In this document: positions 20,777-28,855 of the stretch, one piece after another
How the letters are laid out: each line of letters opens with the position of its first letter
How positions within the stretch are numbered: position 1 is the stretch's first letter
NCBI GenBank assembly: GCA_003552925.1
Contig: PUOX01000024.1
Coordinates: 1-64,000 of the forward strand
Source: Mollicutes bacterium
GTDB taxonomy: Bacteria > Bacillota_I > Bacilli_A > Izemoplasmatales > Izemoplasmataceae
Length of the DNA: 64,000 bases
Reading direction: 5' to 3'
Notes under the pieces: generated by a model
Seen by the model: only the letters and a program-made list of their open reading frames with translations
Databases searched by the model: none
What the model was told of the DNA's origin: nothing
Made by a program: the position numbers and the translations under genes

Positions 20777-20821
20777 TGTTCCACCCCACATATTTTTAGG
20801 CTCTTCCTTATTATATCGAAG

Positions 20822-20850
20822 ATTATATCATAGGATTAAAACGTTTTCAA
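20822..20850 (-). promoter_or_regulatory. spoVG promoter with cre-like palindrome over the -35
   Basis: TTGAAA (20845-20850) - 17 nt - TATAAT (20822-20827); TTGAAAACGTTTTAA overlaps the -35. Confidence 0.6.
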
Positions 20851-20876
20851 ACAATATTTCCCATTTAGGCGCTAAA

Positions 20877-21725
20877 TCAAAGTATTTTTGTCATGTGTGT
20901 GTAATATTCTTCCTTCAACGCTTCACGAATCTTGTTCAACACATCCCGTTCTTTGTTGATGACGAAAAACGTAGGACCGGAGCCGCTCATCAAAAACCCT
21001 TTGGCCCCTATCTCGGACAGCTTGTCATGCAACCCCTTCACCTCGGGAAACAAAGCGTAAGTATAAGGGGAGAGTGCATTGTGCAAGCTACGCACCAGTA
21101 ACTCGCAGTTCCGATTGTAGATGGCGTTTGTCATCGAAGTAATTTTTACATTGCGAATTTCTTTCATATCCAACGCTTCATAGACTTGTTTTGTGCTTAC
21201 TTTTATACCTGGAGAAACCAAAAGCAGAGGAACGTTCAACTTTTGTTTCAAGAAAAACAGTTTTTCGCCTTTTCCCCGTGCGATACAGAGTTTGTTGTAG
21301 ATGCAAAAAGGAACATCCGCGCCAAAAGATTCGCCAATTTCTGAGAGTTTTTCCTTGGTCAAACGAAGATGGAAAAGGTCATTGATGCCCCGCAAGGCGG
21401 CAGCGCAGTCTGCGCTTCCGCCCCCTAAGCCGGCCGCTATGGGGATGTTTTTTTGGATATGAATCTCCATTCCGTGCTTGAGTTTGTAGTTTTCCATCAT
21501 GTGCTTGGCGGCTTTGAAAACGATGTTGTCTTCAATGCTCTCTGTAATCGTCTTTGAAGTCGTAAGCCGAAGTTCATGATCCTTGCGCTTTTTGATTGTT
21601 ACGACGTCATGCATTGCAATAGGTGCCATGACCATTTCCAAATCATGGTACTGATCCGGGCGCTTCCCCAAAACATCCAGAAACAGATTCACCTTGGCAT
21701 ACGCAATTTCTTTGACCAATGCCAT
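20877..21725 (-). CDS. ispE: 4-diphosphocytidyl-2-C-methyl-D-erythritol kinase
   Basis: AYAKVNLFLDVLGKRPDQYHDLEMVM, PIAAGLGGGSADCAAALRG, MSGSGPTFF. Confidence 0.95.
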   Translation of the reverse strand: MALVKEIAYAKVNLFLDVLGKRPDQYHDLEMVMAPIAMHDVVTIKKRKDHELRLTTSKTITESIEDNIVFKAAKHMMENYKLKHGMEIHIQKNIPIAAGLGGGSADCAAALRGINDLFHLRLTKEKLSEIGESFGADVPFCIYNKLCIARGKGEKLFFLKQKLNVPLLLVSPGIKVSTKQVYEALDMKEIRNVKITSMTNAIYNRNCELLVRSLHNALSPYTYALFPEVKGLHDKLSEIGAKGFLMSGSGPTFFVINKERDVLNKIREALKEEYYTHMTKIL

Positions 21726-21740
21726 CGCCTCCCCCAGGCA

Positions 21741-21756
21741 TGTTCCACGTGGAACA
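21741..21756. other. parS-like site 1
   Basis: TGTTCCACGTGGAACA, perfect 16-bp palindrome; close to Bacillus parS consensus TGTTNCACGTGAAACA. Confidence 0.85.
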
Positions 21757-21848
21757 TTATTTCTTCTCTAAAAATATTTATGTTTAACGTGTCTTAATGC
21801 CTCATATAAACCTTTTTGTTTAAATACCCTTTTATGTAAAACCGTCAA

Positions 21849-21864
21849 TGTTTCACGTGGAACT
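21849..21864. other. parS-like site 2 (overlaps rsmA stop codon)
   Basis: TGTTTCACGTGGAACT. Confidence 0.8.
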
Positions 21865-22723
21865 ATAAGTATTTTTCTATGAATGTTTTTCCTAACTCGA
21901 TCAATTTCTTGGAAGCAATTTCCTCCGCCCTGATTTGTGTTCGATACCCGTGTTCTTGCAAGAACACTTGGAGCTCACTTTTTTCGATACCATACGCGAC
22001 ATGGAGATTGTTGGTTAGCGTCTTTCTTTTTTGTTTGAAACAAGCTTTGAAGAAACGAAGCAACTCCGGTGTTTCATGTGAAACATATTGATTGGGCTTT
22101 ACATCCAACGTTATGACGCCGCTATCTACTTTCGGGCGAGGGATGAACACAGTGTTTGGGACTGAAAACTCGAAAGTGGGCGTCGTCAAATAATGCATAA
22201 TTACGCTCAAAGCGTTGTAATCCTTTGTGCTTTTCGCAGCGGTAAGCCGCTTGGCAACTTCAAGTTGAACCATCAGCACATAGCGGTCAACCAAGCGAGA
22301 TTCTTCCAGCGCCTTCATAATGAACGGCGTTGTAATGTAATAGGGGAGATTCGCGACGACAACGACTTTTTCCACTTTACCATGGCGTTCTTTAATATCC
22401 TCATCGATGTCCCTTTTCAGTATGTCTCCCGCAATCAGTGTGAAGTTTTCGCGTTCTTTAAACATATCTTCCAATACTTCGACCAGTGATTCGTCAATTT
22501 CATAGGCCAATACATGAGCGGCCCGATTCAATAGATATTGCGTCAAGCTTCCTAAGCCCGGGCCGACTTCGAGTACTAAGGTTTCTTTGTCGATTTTTGC
22601 CGTGTTGACGATTTTTTGCAAGATTTTGTCGTCGATCAAATAGTTTTGCCCGAACCGCTTGCGCGCTTGCAAGTTTTGATTGTTTATGAGGGCGCGAACC
22701 TTTTTCGATGTGGAAACATCCAT
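21863..22723 (-). CDS. rsmA: 16S rRNA dimethyladenosine transferase
   Basis: KRFGQNYLIDDKILQKIV, LEVGPGLGSLTQYLL, VVANLPYYITTPFI; start ATG 22723 behind AGGTGATAGC. Confidence 0.95.
   Translation of the reverse strand: MDVSTSKKVRALINNQNLQARKRFGQNYLIDDKILQKIVNTAKIDKETLVLEVGPGLGSLTQYLLNRAAHVLAYEIDESLVEVLEDMFKERENFTLIAGDILKRDIDEDIKERHGKVEKVVVVANLPYYITTPFIMKALEESRLVDRYVLMVQLEVAKRLTAAKSTKDYNALSVIMHYLTTPTFEFSVPNTVFIPRPKVDSGVITLDVKPNQYVSHETPELLRFFKACFKQKRKTLTNNLHVAYGIEKSELQVFLQEHGYRTQIRAEEIASKKLIELGKTFIEKYL
22070..22085. other. parS-like site 3 (inside rsmA coding sequence)
   Basis: TGTTTCATGTGAAACA, perfect palindrome. Confidence 0.8.
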
Positions 22724-22727
22724 GCTA

Positions 22728-23645
22728 TCACCTTTGGCTGTCCTGATTCTGAAAATACTTCTTGCTCTTTTGGTTGATGATGATGCGAAGCGCTTGAGGA
22801 AGAATACGGACCTCAATGGGGCCCTTCGCACCACTTTCTCCGTCTATGGTCCATCGATAGGATGTGTCGACTTCGACACTGGCGTGTTCGACGACGTGCC
22901 TTTTTACGCCGGGAATGACTTTCGGGTCGAACAAGAACGATAGGACAAACATTATATTGTTCAAGAAAGGAATGTATCGATAAAGCACCACATCCAGTTT
23001 CCCATCATCCAATATAGGACGGTTGATGACCGGAAAACTGGCGACACGTTTGGAATTGACCAGCAACACCAAAGAGAAGCGCCCGTTATGGTTTTCGTCC
23101 GGCAAGCGTACTATCATGGGGATTTTCTTAATCCGAAAAAACTGTTTGACGCCGGCAAGAACATAGGCCAAATACCCTAAATTGTTTTTCCATGTTTCGG
23201 GTGTGGAGTAACTGATGTCTACGTAATTGCCGAGTGCGGCCACGTAGGAGAAATGCCCTTGCGTCGATGCTACGACGTCCATGGAAACTTCAAGCTTTTC
23301 TTGGATAATCTGCAGCGCTTTTTTGATGTTTTTCGGAATGCCGAGCGTTTTGGCCAAATCGCAGGAAGTTCCGGTTGGGATGTATGCAACAAGGGGCCTG
23401 TGCGAAGTCTTGAACATTCCGTTCAGACATTCGTTCATCGTCCCATCGCCGCCGGCTACCAAAAGCATGTCCACTTTTTGAAGGCAAGCTTCCTCGCTTA
23501 GAGAAATCGCATGTTGCGGATAATCCGAGCGTTTGACATCGTATTCATACTCCATGCTTTCAAGAGTGTTTGTGACATCGCGAATATGGGATTCGAATGT
23601 CCGCTTCCCGCTCACGGGGTTGTAGATGACGATGCATTTCGGCAT
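22728..23645 (-). CDS. Diacylglycerol/lipid kinase (DagK/YegS family)
   Basis: IYNPVSGKR, LLVAGGDGTMNECLNG, PTGTSCDLAKTLGIP. Confidence 0.9.
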   Translation of the reverse strand: MPKCIVIYNPVSGKRTFESHIRDVTNTLESMEYEYDVKRSDYPQHAISLSEEACLQKVDMLLVAGGDGTMNECLNGMFKTSHRPLVAYIPTGTSCDLAKTLGIPKNIKKALQIIQEKLEVSMDVVASTQGHFSYVAALGNYVDISYSTPETWKNNLGYLAYVLAGVKQFFRIKKIPMIVRLPDENHNGRFSLVLLVNSKRVASFPVINRPILDDGKLDVVLYRYIPFLNNIMFVLSFLFDPKVIPGVKRHVVEHASVEVDTSYRWTIDGESGAKGPIEVRILPQALRIIINQKSKKYFQNQDSQR

Positions 23646-23707
23646 AATTCCACCTTCTGTCGATGTGTGTTCCCACTCAGTAGTTTATAGGGGATTAACG
23701 GCTATGT

Positions 23708-23738
23708 AAAAGAAAAAGCCCGCTCGAACGAGCTTTTT
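23708..23738 (-). terminator. Intrinsic terminator of pta
   Basis: Minus strand GTAAAAAGCTCGTTCGAGCGGGCTTTTTC; GCTCG-AA-CGAGC core. Confidence 0.7.
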
Positions 23739-24690
23739 ACTCCATCACGCTTTGTGCCGCAGTGATGATGGCGGTGTTGTAGGCGTCTTCGACCGAGCAT
23801 CCACGGGATAGGTCGTTGACAGGCTTGTTGAGCCCGGCCAAAATGGGGCCCATGGCTTCGAAATTGCCTAGTCTTTGGGCAATTTTATATCCGATGTTGC
23901 CCGAATTCAAATCGGGGAAAATGAACGTGTTGGCCTTGCCGGCCACAGCACTTTCGGGGAATTTTTTCTCTCCGACGCTTTGCACAAACGCGGCGTCAAA
24001 CTGCATCTCTCCATCCACGGGGAACGGAGGATTCTTCTTTTGAGCCAATTCCACGGCTTTGACCACTTTTTTCGTGTCGTCCGTCACGGCGCTTCCGTTG
24101 GTGGAAAAGGACAACATAGCGACTTTCGGGTCCATGCCGAACATTTGGGCGGCTTTTCCGCTTTCAACGGCAAACTCCGCCAAATCGGCGGCTTCAGGTT
24201 CGGGGTTGATGGCGCAATCGGCCATGATATACTTCTCGTCGCCGCGGACCATGAGAAAATATCCGAACGTCTTAGAAACGTCGGGTTTTGTCTTGATAAT
24301 CTGCAGCGCAGGTCGAACGGTATCGCCCGTAGAGTGCGCCGCGCCGCTCACTAATCCTTCGGCACGGTTGGTATAGACCAGCATCGTACCAAAATAGTTC
24401 GGTTTCTTCAACAATTCTTTCGCTTCTTCATAAGTGCATTTTCCCGCACGTCTTTCAACCAGCGCTTGAACCAGCTCATTATAAAGTTCGGAAGTTTCCG
24501 GGTCGATCACTTCACACCCTGAAACATCTTCCTTAATCCGACTTGAATCTCCAATCAATATCGGAGTGAGGATTCCTTCGTCGGCAAGCTTTTTTGCCGC
24601 CTGCGCGATGCGCTTGTCTTCCGGTTCAGGAAACACAATGCGGATGCTTTTTCCTGCAATCTTGTCTTTTAATGTGTCGATAATAGCCAT
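23737..24690 (-). CDS. pta: Phosphate acetyltransferase
   Basis: GLVSGAAHSTGDTVRPALQIIKT, VDGEMQFDAAFV; start ATG 24690 behind AAGGAGTG. Confidence 0.94.
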   Translation of the reverse strand: MAIIDTLKDKIAGKSIRIVFPEPEDKRIAQAAKKLADEGILTPILIGDSSRIKEDVSGCEVIDPETSELYNELVQALVERRAGKCTYEEAKELLKKPNYFGTMLVYTNRAEGLVSGAAHSTGDTVRPALQIIKTKPDVSKTFGYFLMVRGDEKYIMADCAINPEPEAADLAEFAVESGKAAQMFGMDPKVAMLSFSTNGSAVTDDTKKVVKAVELAQKKNPPFPVDGEMQFDAAFVQSVGEKKFPESAVAGKANTFIFPDLNSGNIGYKIAQRLGNFEAMGPILAGLNKPVNDLSRGCSVEDAYNTAIITAAQSVME

Positions 24691-24794
24691 AACATCACTC
24701 CTTAACATACTTATTATAGTAAATTTTAGCCCTCTTTACAATCGTTAGTGTGACCTTTTCTTGTATTCGTGTTAGAATGATTACGGGTGATAAC

Positions 24795-25454
24795 ATGACA
24801 AGACTGAACACAATTCTATTCGACTTGGACGGCACCATTGTGGACTCGAACGAAATCATAATCCGCAGCTATGAGCATACCTATCGAACACATCTTCCCA
24901 ATCAATCCATTTCAAGGCAAACAATCATCGACCAAATCGGGCCAACCCTTGAAGATACGCTATCGCAATACGCCGATAACGAAAAAATGCTGAAAGACCT
25001 CATTGATAGTTATCTGTACTATTACCGCAAGCACGAACACGAGTATTTCAAACTTTACGAGGGGATCCTGCCCACGTTGAATACGTTAAAAAAAGAGGGG
25101 TACAATTTGGCCATCGTAACCAGCAAATTTGAAGAATCCGCCCTACCAAGCATACAACATTTCGGCTTGGACCACATTTTCGATTGCGTCGTCACGCTGG
25201 ACCAAGTCAACAAACCGAAACCCGAACCCGAAAGCGTCCACAAAGCGCTTCAATGTTTTACAACCTGCGAGAAGGCCATCATGATTGGCGACAACCCCGG
25301 CGATATAACCGCTGGCAAAAACGCCGGCATACTAAGCGCAGGCGTCGCCTGGAGCATCAAAGGTAGCGAAACACTGGAAAACGCCGGAGCGGACTACATA
25401 CTGGAAACTCCGGAAGATATATTCAACATCATTAAGAAAGAACAAGGGAGGTAG
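24795..25454 (+). CDS. HAD-superfamily phosphatase (PpaX/Gph-like)
   Basis: TILFDLDGTIVDSNEII, IVTSKFEESA, MIGDNPGDITAGKNAG. Confidence 0.88.
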   Translation: MTRLNTILFDLDGTIVDSNEIIIRSYEHTYRTHLPNQSISRQTIIDQIGPTLEDTLSQYADNEKMLKDLIDSYLYYYRKHEHEYFKLYEGILPTLNTLKKEGYNLAIVTSKFEESALPSIQHFGLDHIFDCVVTLDQVNKPKPEPESVHKALQCFTTCEKAIMIGDNPGDITAGKNAGILSAGVAWSIKGSETLENAGADYILETPEDIFNIIKKEQGR

Positions 25455-25457
25455 AAC

Positions 25458-25874
25458 ATGGATTGCATCTTTTGTAAAATCATCAAAGGGGAAATTCCCG
25501 CCTACAAACTCTATGAAGACGATAAGGTATTCGCGTTTTTAGACATTACCCAAGGAACGAAGGGGCATACGCTAATCGTGCCCAAAAAACACGTTAAGAA
25601 CGTCTACGACATGAGCGAAGAAGACGCTCAAGCCGTTTTTAGCCGTGTCCCCAAGCTTGCCAAGGCGTTGAAGAAAGCGTTCAACCCCATTGGTCTTAAC
25701 ATCATCAACAACAACGACAAACCCTTGCAAAGCGTGTTCCATTTCCATGTCCATTTAATACCACGTTACGAAAACGACGGCATGACGCTTACCACTGTGA
25801 ACAGGCAAGACGATTACGAAAAATCGGATTACCTGAACGTTCAAGACGCTATCGTCAAAGCATTGAACGAATAA
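25458..25874 (+). CDS. HIT-family (HinT-like) protein
   Basis: CIFCKIIKGEIPAYKLYEDD, SVFHFHVHLIPRY. Confidence 0.94.
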   Translation: MDCIFCKIIKGEIPAYKLYEDDKVFAFLDITQGTKGHTLIVPKKHVKNVYDMSEEDAQAVFSRVPKLAKALKKAFNPIGLNIINNNDKPLQSVFHFHVHLIPRYENDGMTLTTVNRQDDYEKSDYLNVQDAIVKALNE

Positions 25875-25900
25875 AAAGGCGGTTTCCCGCCTTTTTTTAT
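25872..25900. terminator. Bidirectional terminator (HIT gene / pepA)
   Basis: AAAAAGGCGG-TTTC-CCGCCTTTTTTT. Confidence 0.85.
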
Positions 25901-27270
25901 TGAAACATTTTGGCCAGTGTCTTGACCATGGCGCCACTAGCGCCTTTTTTCTCATTGTAAGCCGTTCCGGCGATGTCCAAATGGATCCACGGAATGTCGT
26001 TTTGGACAAATTTTTCCAAAAAAGCCGCCGCCACAGAAGCCGCTGCCATGCGGCCGCCGCTGTTTTTAATGTCGGCGTATTGGCTTTTCAAGGTGTCGTG
26101 GTGCGCCTTGTCAATCGGTAACCGCCAAATCTTTTCATCCGCTTGTCTGGCCGTTTTCGAAAGTGTATCGAAGTATTCGTCGTTGTTGCTGAATGCGCCG
26201 GTGTGGTAATTGCCCAAGGCCGCAACGACACCTCCCGTCAACGTTGCGACATCAATGATGCGACTTGCGCCTTGTTCTTGCGCGTACCAAAGAGCATCGG
26301 CCAAGGTGAGACGACCTTCGGCATCGGTTGAGATGATTTCAATCGTGTGCCCCGAAGCGGCCGTGAGGATGTCGTCCGGCACATGCGCGTTATCGCCGAT
26401 GCGGTTATCCGTAGCGGCGATCATCACGCTGACGTTGGCTTTATACCCCATTCGCGCAATGGCTTCGATTGCGCCCAATACAGTGGCGGCTCCTCCCATG
26501 TCGCATTTCATGGTCGGCATGCCTTGGGTGGATTTCAACGAATAGCCGCCGGTGTCGTACATGATGCCTTTGCCGATCAAAGCGGTTTTTTCCTTGTTTT
26601 CGGGATTGTTTTGGTATTCGACGTGAATGAATTTCGGTGCGTCTTTGCTGCCGGCGTTGACGCCGAGGTATGCGCCCATGTTTAGTTTTTCACAATCCTC
26701 TTTTTCTAGGATTCGCACTTTGACATGCTCAAAGCGTTCCAGTTCTTTGGCGTATGCGGCGAGCTTTTCAGCGTTCAAATAGTTATAAGGCGTGTTGACG
26801 AGTTCACGGGTGTTGTTGATGGCTTCACCATAGACCATTCCTTCGGCGACAGCTTCGTTGAGCGTGTCGGAGTGCGCGTAATGAAGGGTTGAAAGATCTT
26901 TTCTGTTCTTTTGTTTGAAACGATCAAAGCGGTAGCGGAAATAGAGGAGTTTTTCCACCACAAGCGCGACGGAATCTTTGGGAAACGTGTCCAAAAGCAC
27001 CAAAGCCTCTTCTTCAATGGCGCCGATTTTTTTGAGCGTCTTGTCACGCTTTTCCTTGTCTTTCAAGCTTTCCTCGCCAATTAGATACACCTTGTCCATG
27101 GACAGATGTTCGAGCGTGTAGACTGTGCTGATTTTCGTTTTGTCAAGGTTCGACAGTTTCCCGAGGAGTTTTTCGTCGATGTTTCGGAAAAGTTCAGAAT
27201 CCGAGTTTTGAAAAAGGACGATGTTTTTTGTTTCCGACGTAATGTCAAGATTGTTTTGTTTTTTAAGCAT
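25897..27270 (-). CDS. Leucyl aminopeptidase (M17)
   Basis: GKGIMYDTGGYSLKSTQGMPTMKCDMGGAATV, STDAEGRLTLADAL. Confidence 0.93.
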   Translation of the reverse strand: MLKKQNNLDITSETKNIVLFQNSDSELFRNIDEKLLGKLSNLDKTKISTVYTLEHLSMDKVYLIGEESLKDKEKRDKTLKKIGAIEEEALVLLDTFPKDSVALVVEKLLYFRYRFDRFKQKNRKDLSTLHYAHSDTLNEAVAEGMVYGEAINNTRELVNTPYNYLNAEKLAAYAKELERFEHVKVRILEKEDCEKLNMGAYLGVNAGSKDAPKFIHVEYQNNPENKEKTALIGKGIMYDTGGYSLKSTQGMPTMKCDMGGAATVLGAIEAIARMGYKANVSVMIAATDNRIGDNAHVPDDILTAASGHTIEIISTDAEGRLTLADALWYAQEQGASRIIDVATLTGGVVAALGNYHTGAFSNNDEYFDTLSKTARQADEKIWRLPIDKAHHDTLKSQYADIKNSGGRMAAASVAAAFLEKFVQNDIPWIHLDIAGTAYNEKKGASGAMVKTLAKMFQ

Positions 27271-27279
27271 GCTTACCTC

Positions 27280-28560
27280 CTATTTGATGACGTCCGTACC
27301 CATATAGGGCACAAGTGCCTCGGGCACTTTCACGGAACCGTCTTTTTGTTGGTTGTTTTCGAGGATGGCCACCACTGTGCGGCCAACGGCGAGCCCTGAC
27401 CCGTTCAAGGTATGAAGAAGTGCAGGTTTGCCGCCTTTTTCGGGACGATAGCGGATGTTTCCACGTCGCGCCTGGTAATCCTCGGCGTTTGAGATGCTGC
27501 CGATTTCGCGGTATGTGTCGTAGGAAGGGATGTAGACTTCGATGTCGTAGGTTTTGGCCATGGCGAAGCCGAGGTCTCCTGAACAAATTTCGACAACCCT
27601 GTAGGGAAGATTGAGCGCTTTTAAGACATTCTCGCTGTTTGCAAGCATGCCTTCAAGCTCGTCGTAGGATGTCTCCGGCGTCGCGAATTTGATGAGTTCG
27701 ACTTTGTTGAACTGATGTTGGCGGATGATGCCGCGTGTGTCCCTTCCGGCACTTCCCGCCTCTTGGCGGAACGCCGTGGTAAAGGCGACGTATTTGATGG
27801 GAAGTTCATCGGCCGACAAAATTTCGTCGCGGTGCATGTTGATGCCCGGAACTTCTGCGGTGGGGTTTAGGTAAAGACCACGTTCGTCGGTAAGCTTGAA
27901 GGCGTCTTCTTTGAACTTGGGGAACTGTCCGGTCGCCATCATGGACGTTTCGTTCACGATATAGGGCAAAAAGATTTCGCGATAACCGTGTTCTTTGGCG
28001 TGCATGTCCATCATGAAATTGATAAGGGCACGTTCCAAGCGGGCGCCTAAGCCTTTATAAACCACGAAACGACTGGCCGACATTTTTGCGGCACGGTCGA
28101 AATCCAGGATGTCCAAATCGACCGCGACGTCCCAATGAGGCTTGACCTCGAAATCAAACGAAGGTTTCTCTCCCCATTTACGAAGTTCGACATTCTCGCT
28201 GTCGTCCTTGCCGTAAGGAATGTCCTTGTGGGGAAGATTCGGAGTGTTCAACAACGTTTTGCGGATGTAGGCTTCGACTTCGTCAAGCTGTTCTTCCAGT
28301 TCACGAATCTTCTCCTTGCCGCTTTCCACTTCTTTGAGCAAGGGTTCTACATCCTTGCCTTCGCGCTTGTAGGCGCCGATTTTTTTGCTGACTTCGTTCC
28401 TTTTGGCCTTGAGGGTTTCAATCTCTGCGATATGGCTCCGCCTTTGTTCATCGGCCTTGATTAGATCTTTGAGGTGAGAATGGTCCTCGCCTCGCTTATT
28501 GAGTCTTTCGATCACATCGTTTAGATGTTCTCGTACGTACCGAATGTCCAGCATCGTCAT
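27280..28560 (-). CDS. serS: Seryl-tRNA synthetase
   Basis: [18 protein letters not shown]...; [43 protein letters not shown]. Confidence 0.95.
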   Translation of the reverse strand: MTMLDIRYVREHLNDVIERLNKRGEDHSHLKDLIKADEQRRSHIAEIETLKAKRNEVSKKIGAYKREGKDVEPLLKEVESGKEKIRELEEQLDEVEAYIRKTLLNTPNLPHKDIPYGKDDSENVELRKWGEKPSFDFEVKPHWDVAVDLDILDFDRAAKMSASRFVVYKGLGARLERALINFMMDMHAKEHGYREIFLPYIVNETSMMATGQFPKFKEDAFKLTDERGLYLNPTAEVPGINMHRDEILSADELPIKYVAFTTAFRQEAGSAGRDTRGIIRQHQFNKVELIKFATPETSYDELEGMLANSENVLKALNLPYRVVEICSGDLGFAMAKTYDIEVYIPSYDTYREIGSISNAEDYQARRGNIRYRPEKGGKPALLHTLNGSGLAVGRTVVAILENNQQKDGSVKVPEALVPYMGTDVIK

Positions 28561-28587
28561 TCCTCCTTTTATTTACCGGTTGTGAAT

Positions 28588-28803
28588 AAAAAAACTCGTC
28601 CCTTGAAGGGACGAGTCTTATACCCGTGTTGCCACCCCGGTTGATGCATCACGCATCCACTCTGTCGTGTTAACGGCACGAAACCGGGAAGTTTTGCTTC
28701 CGCTCCAAGGTAGATTTCGTCTTCCAACCTGCCGGTTCGCAGCGCCACCGGCTCTCTTTGGAGGTTTTATCGAAGACTACTTAGCCTTTTCGTCGCTTTT
28801 TGA
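28588..28803 (-). promoter_or_regulatory. T-box riboswitch (Ser) upstream of serS
   Basis: Minus strand CCGGGGTGGCAACACGGGT T-box; ACTCGTCCCTTCAAGGGACGAGTTTTTTT terminator; GAAA-UCU-ACC specifier loop. Confidence 0.9.
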
Positions 28804-28810
28804 TACGTAA

Positions 28811-28839
28811 AGTGTAGCAAATCCGCGGGGCTTTGTCAA
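28811..28839 (-). promoter_or_regulatory. serS promoter; -35 box in loop of gyrA downstream hairpin
   Basis: TTGACA (28834-28839) - 17 nt - TACACT (28811-28816); 28824-28831/28842-28849 perfect 8-bp inverted repeat. Confidence 0.75.
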
Positions 28840-28855
28840 TCGCCCCGCGTCTTCT

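Noticed and set aside
22031-22043. TTGTTTGAAACAA near-palindrome near parS site 3
   Set aside because: Lacks the CACGTG/CATGTG core and the 16-bp parS layout; likely a coding coincidence in rsmA.
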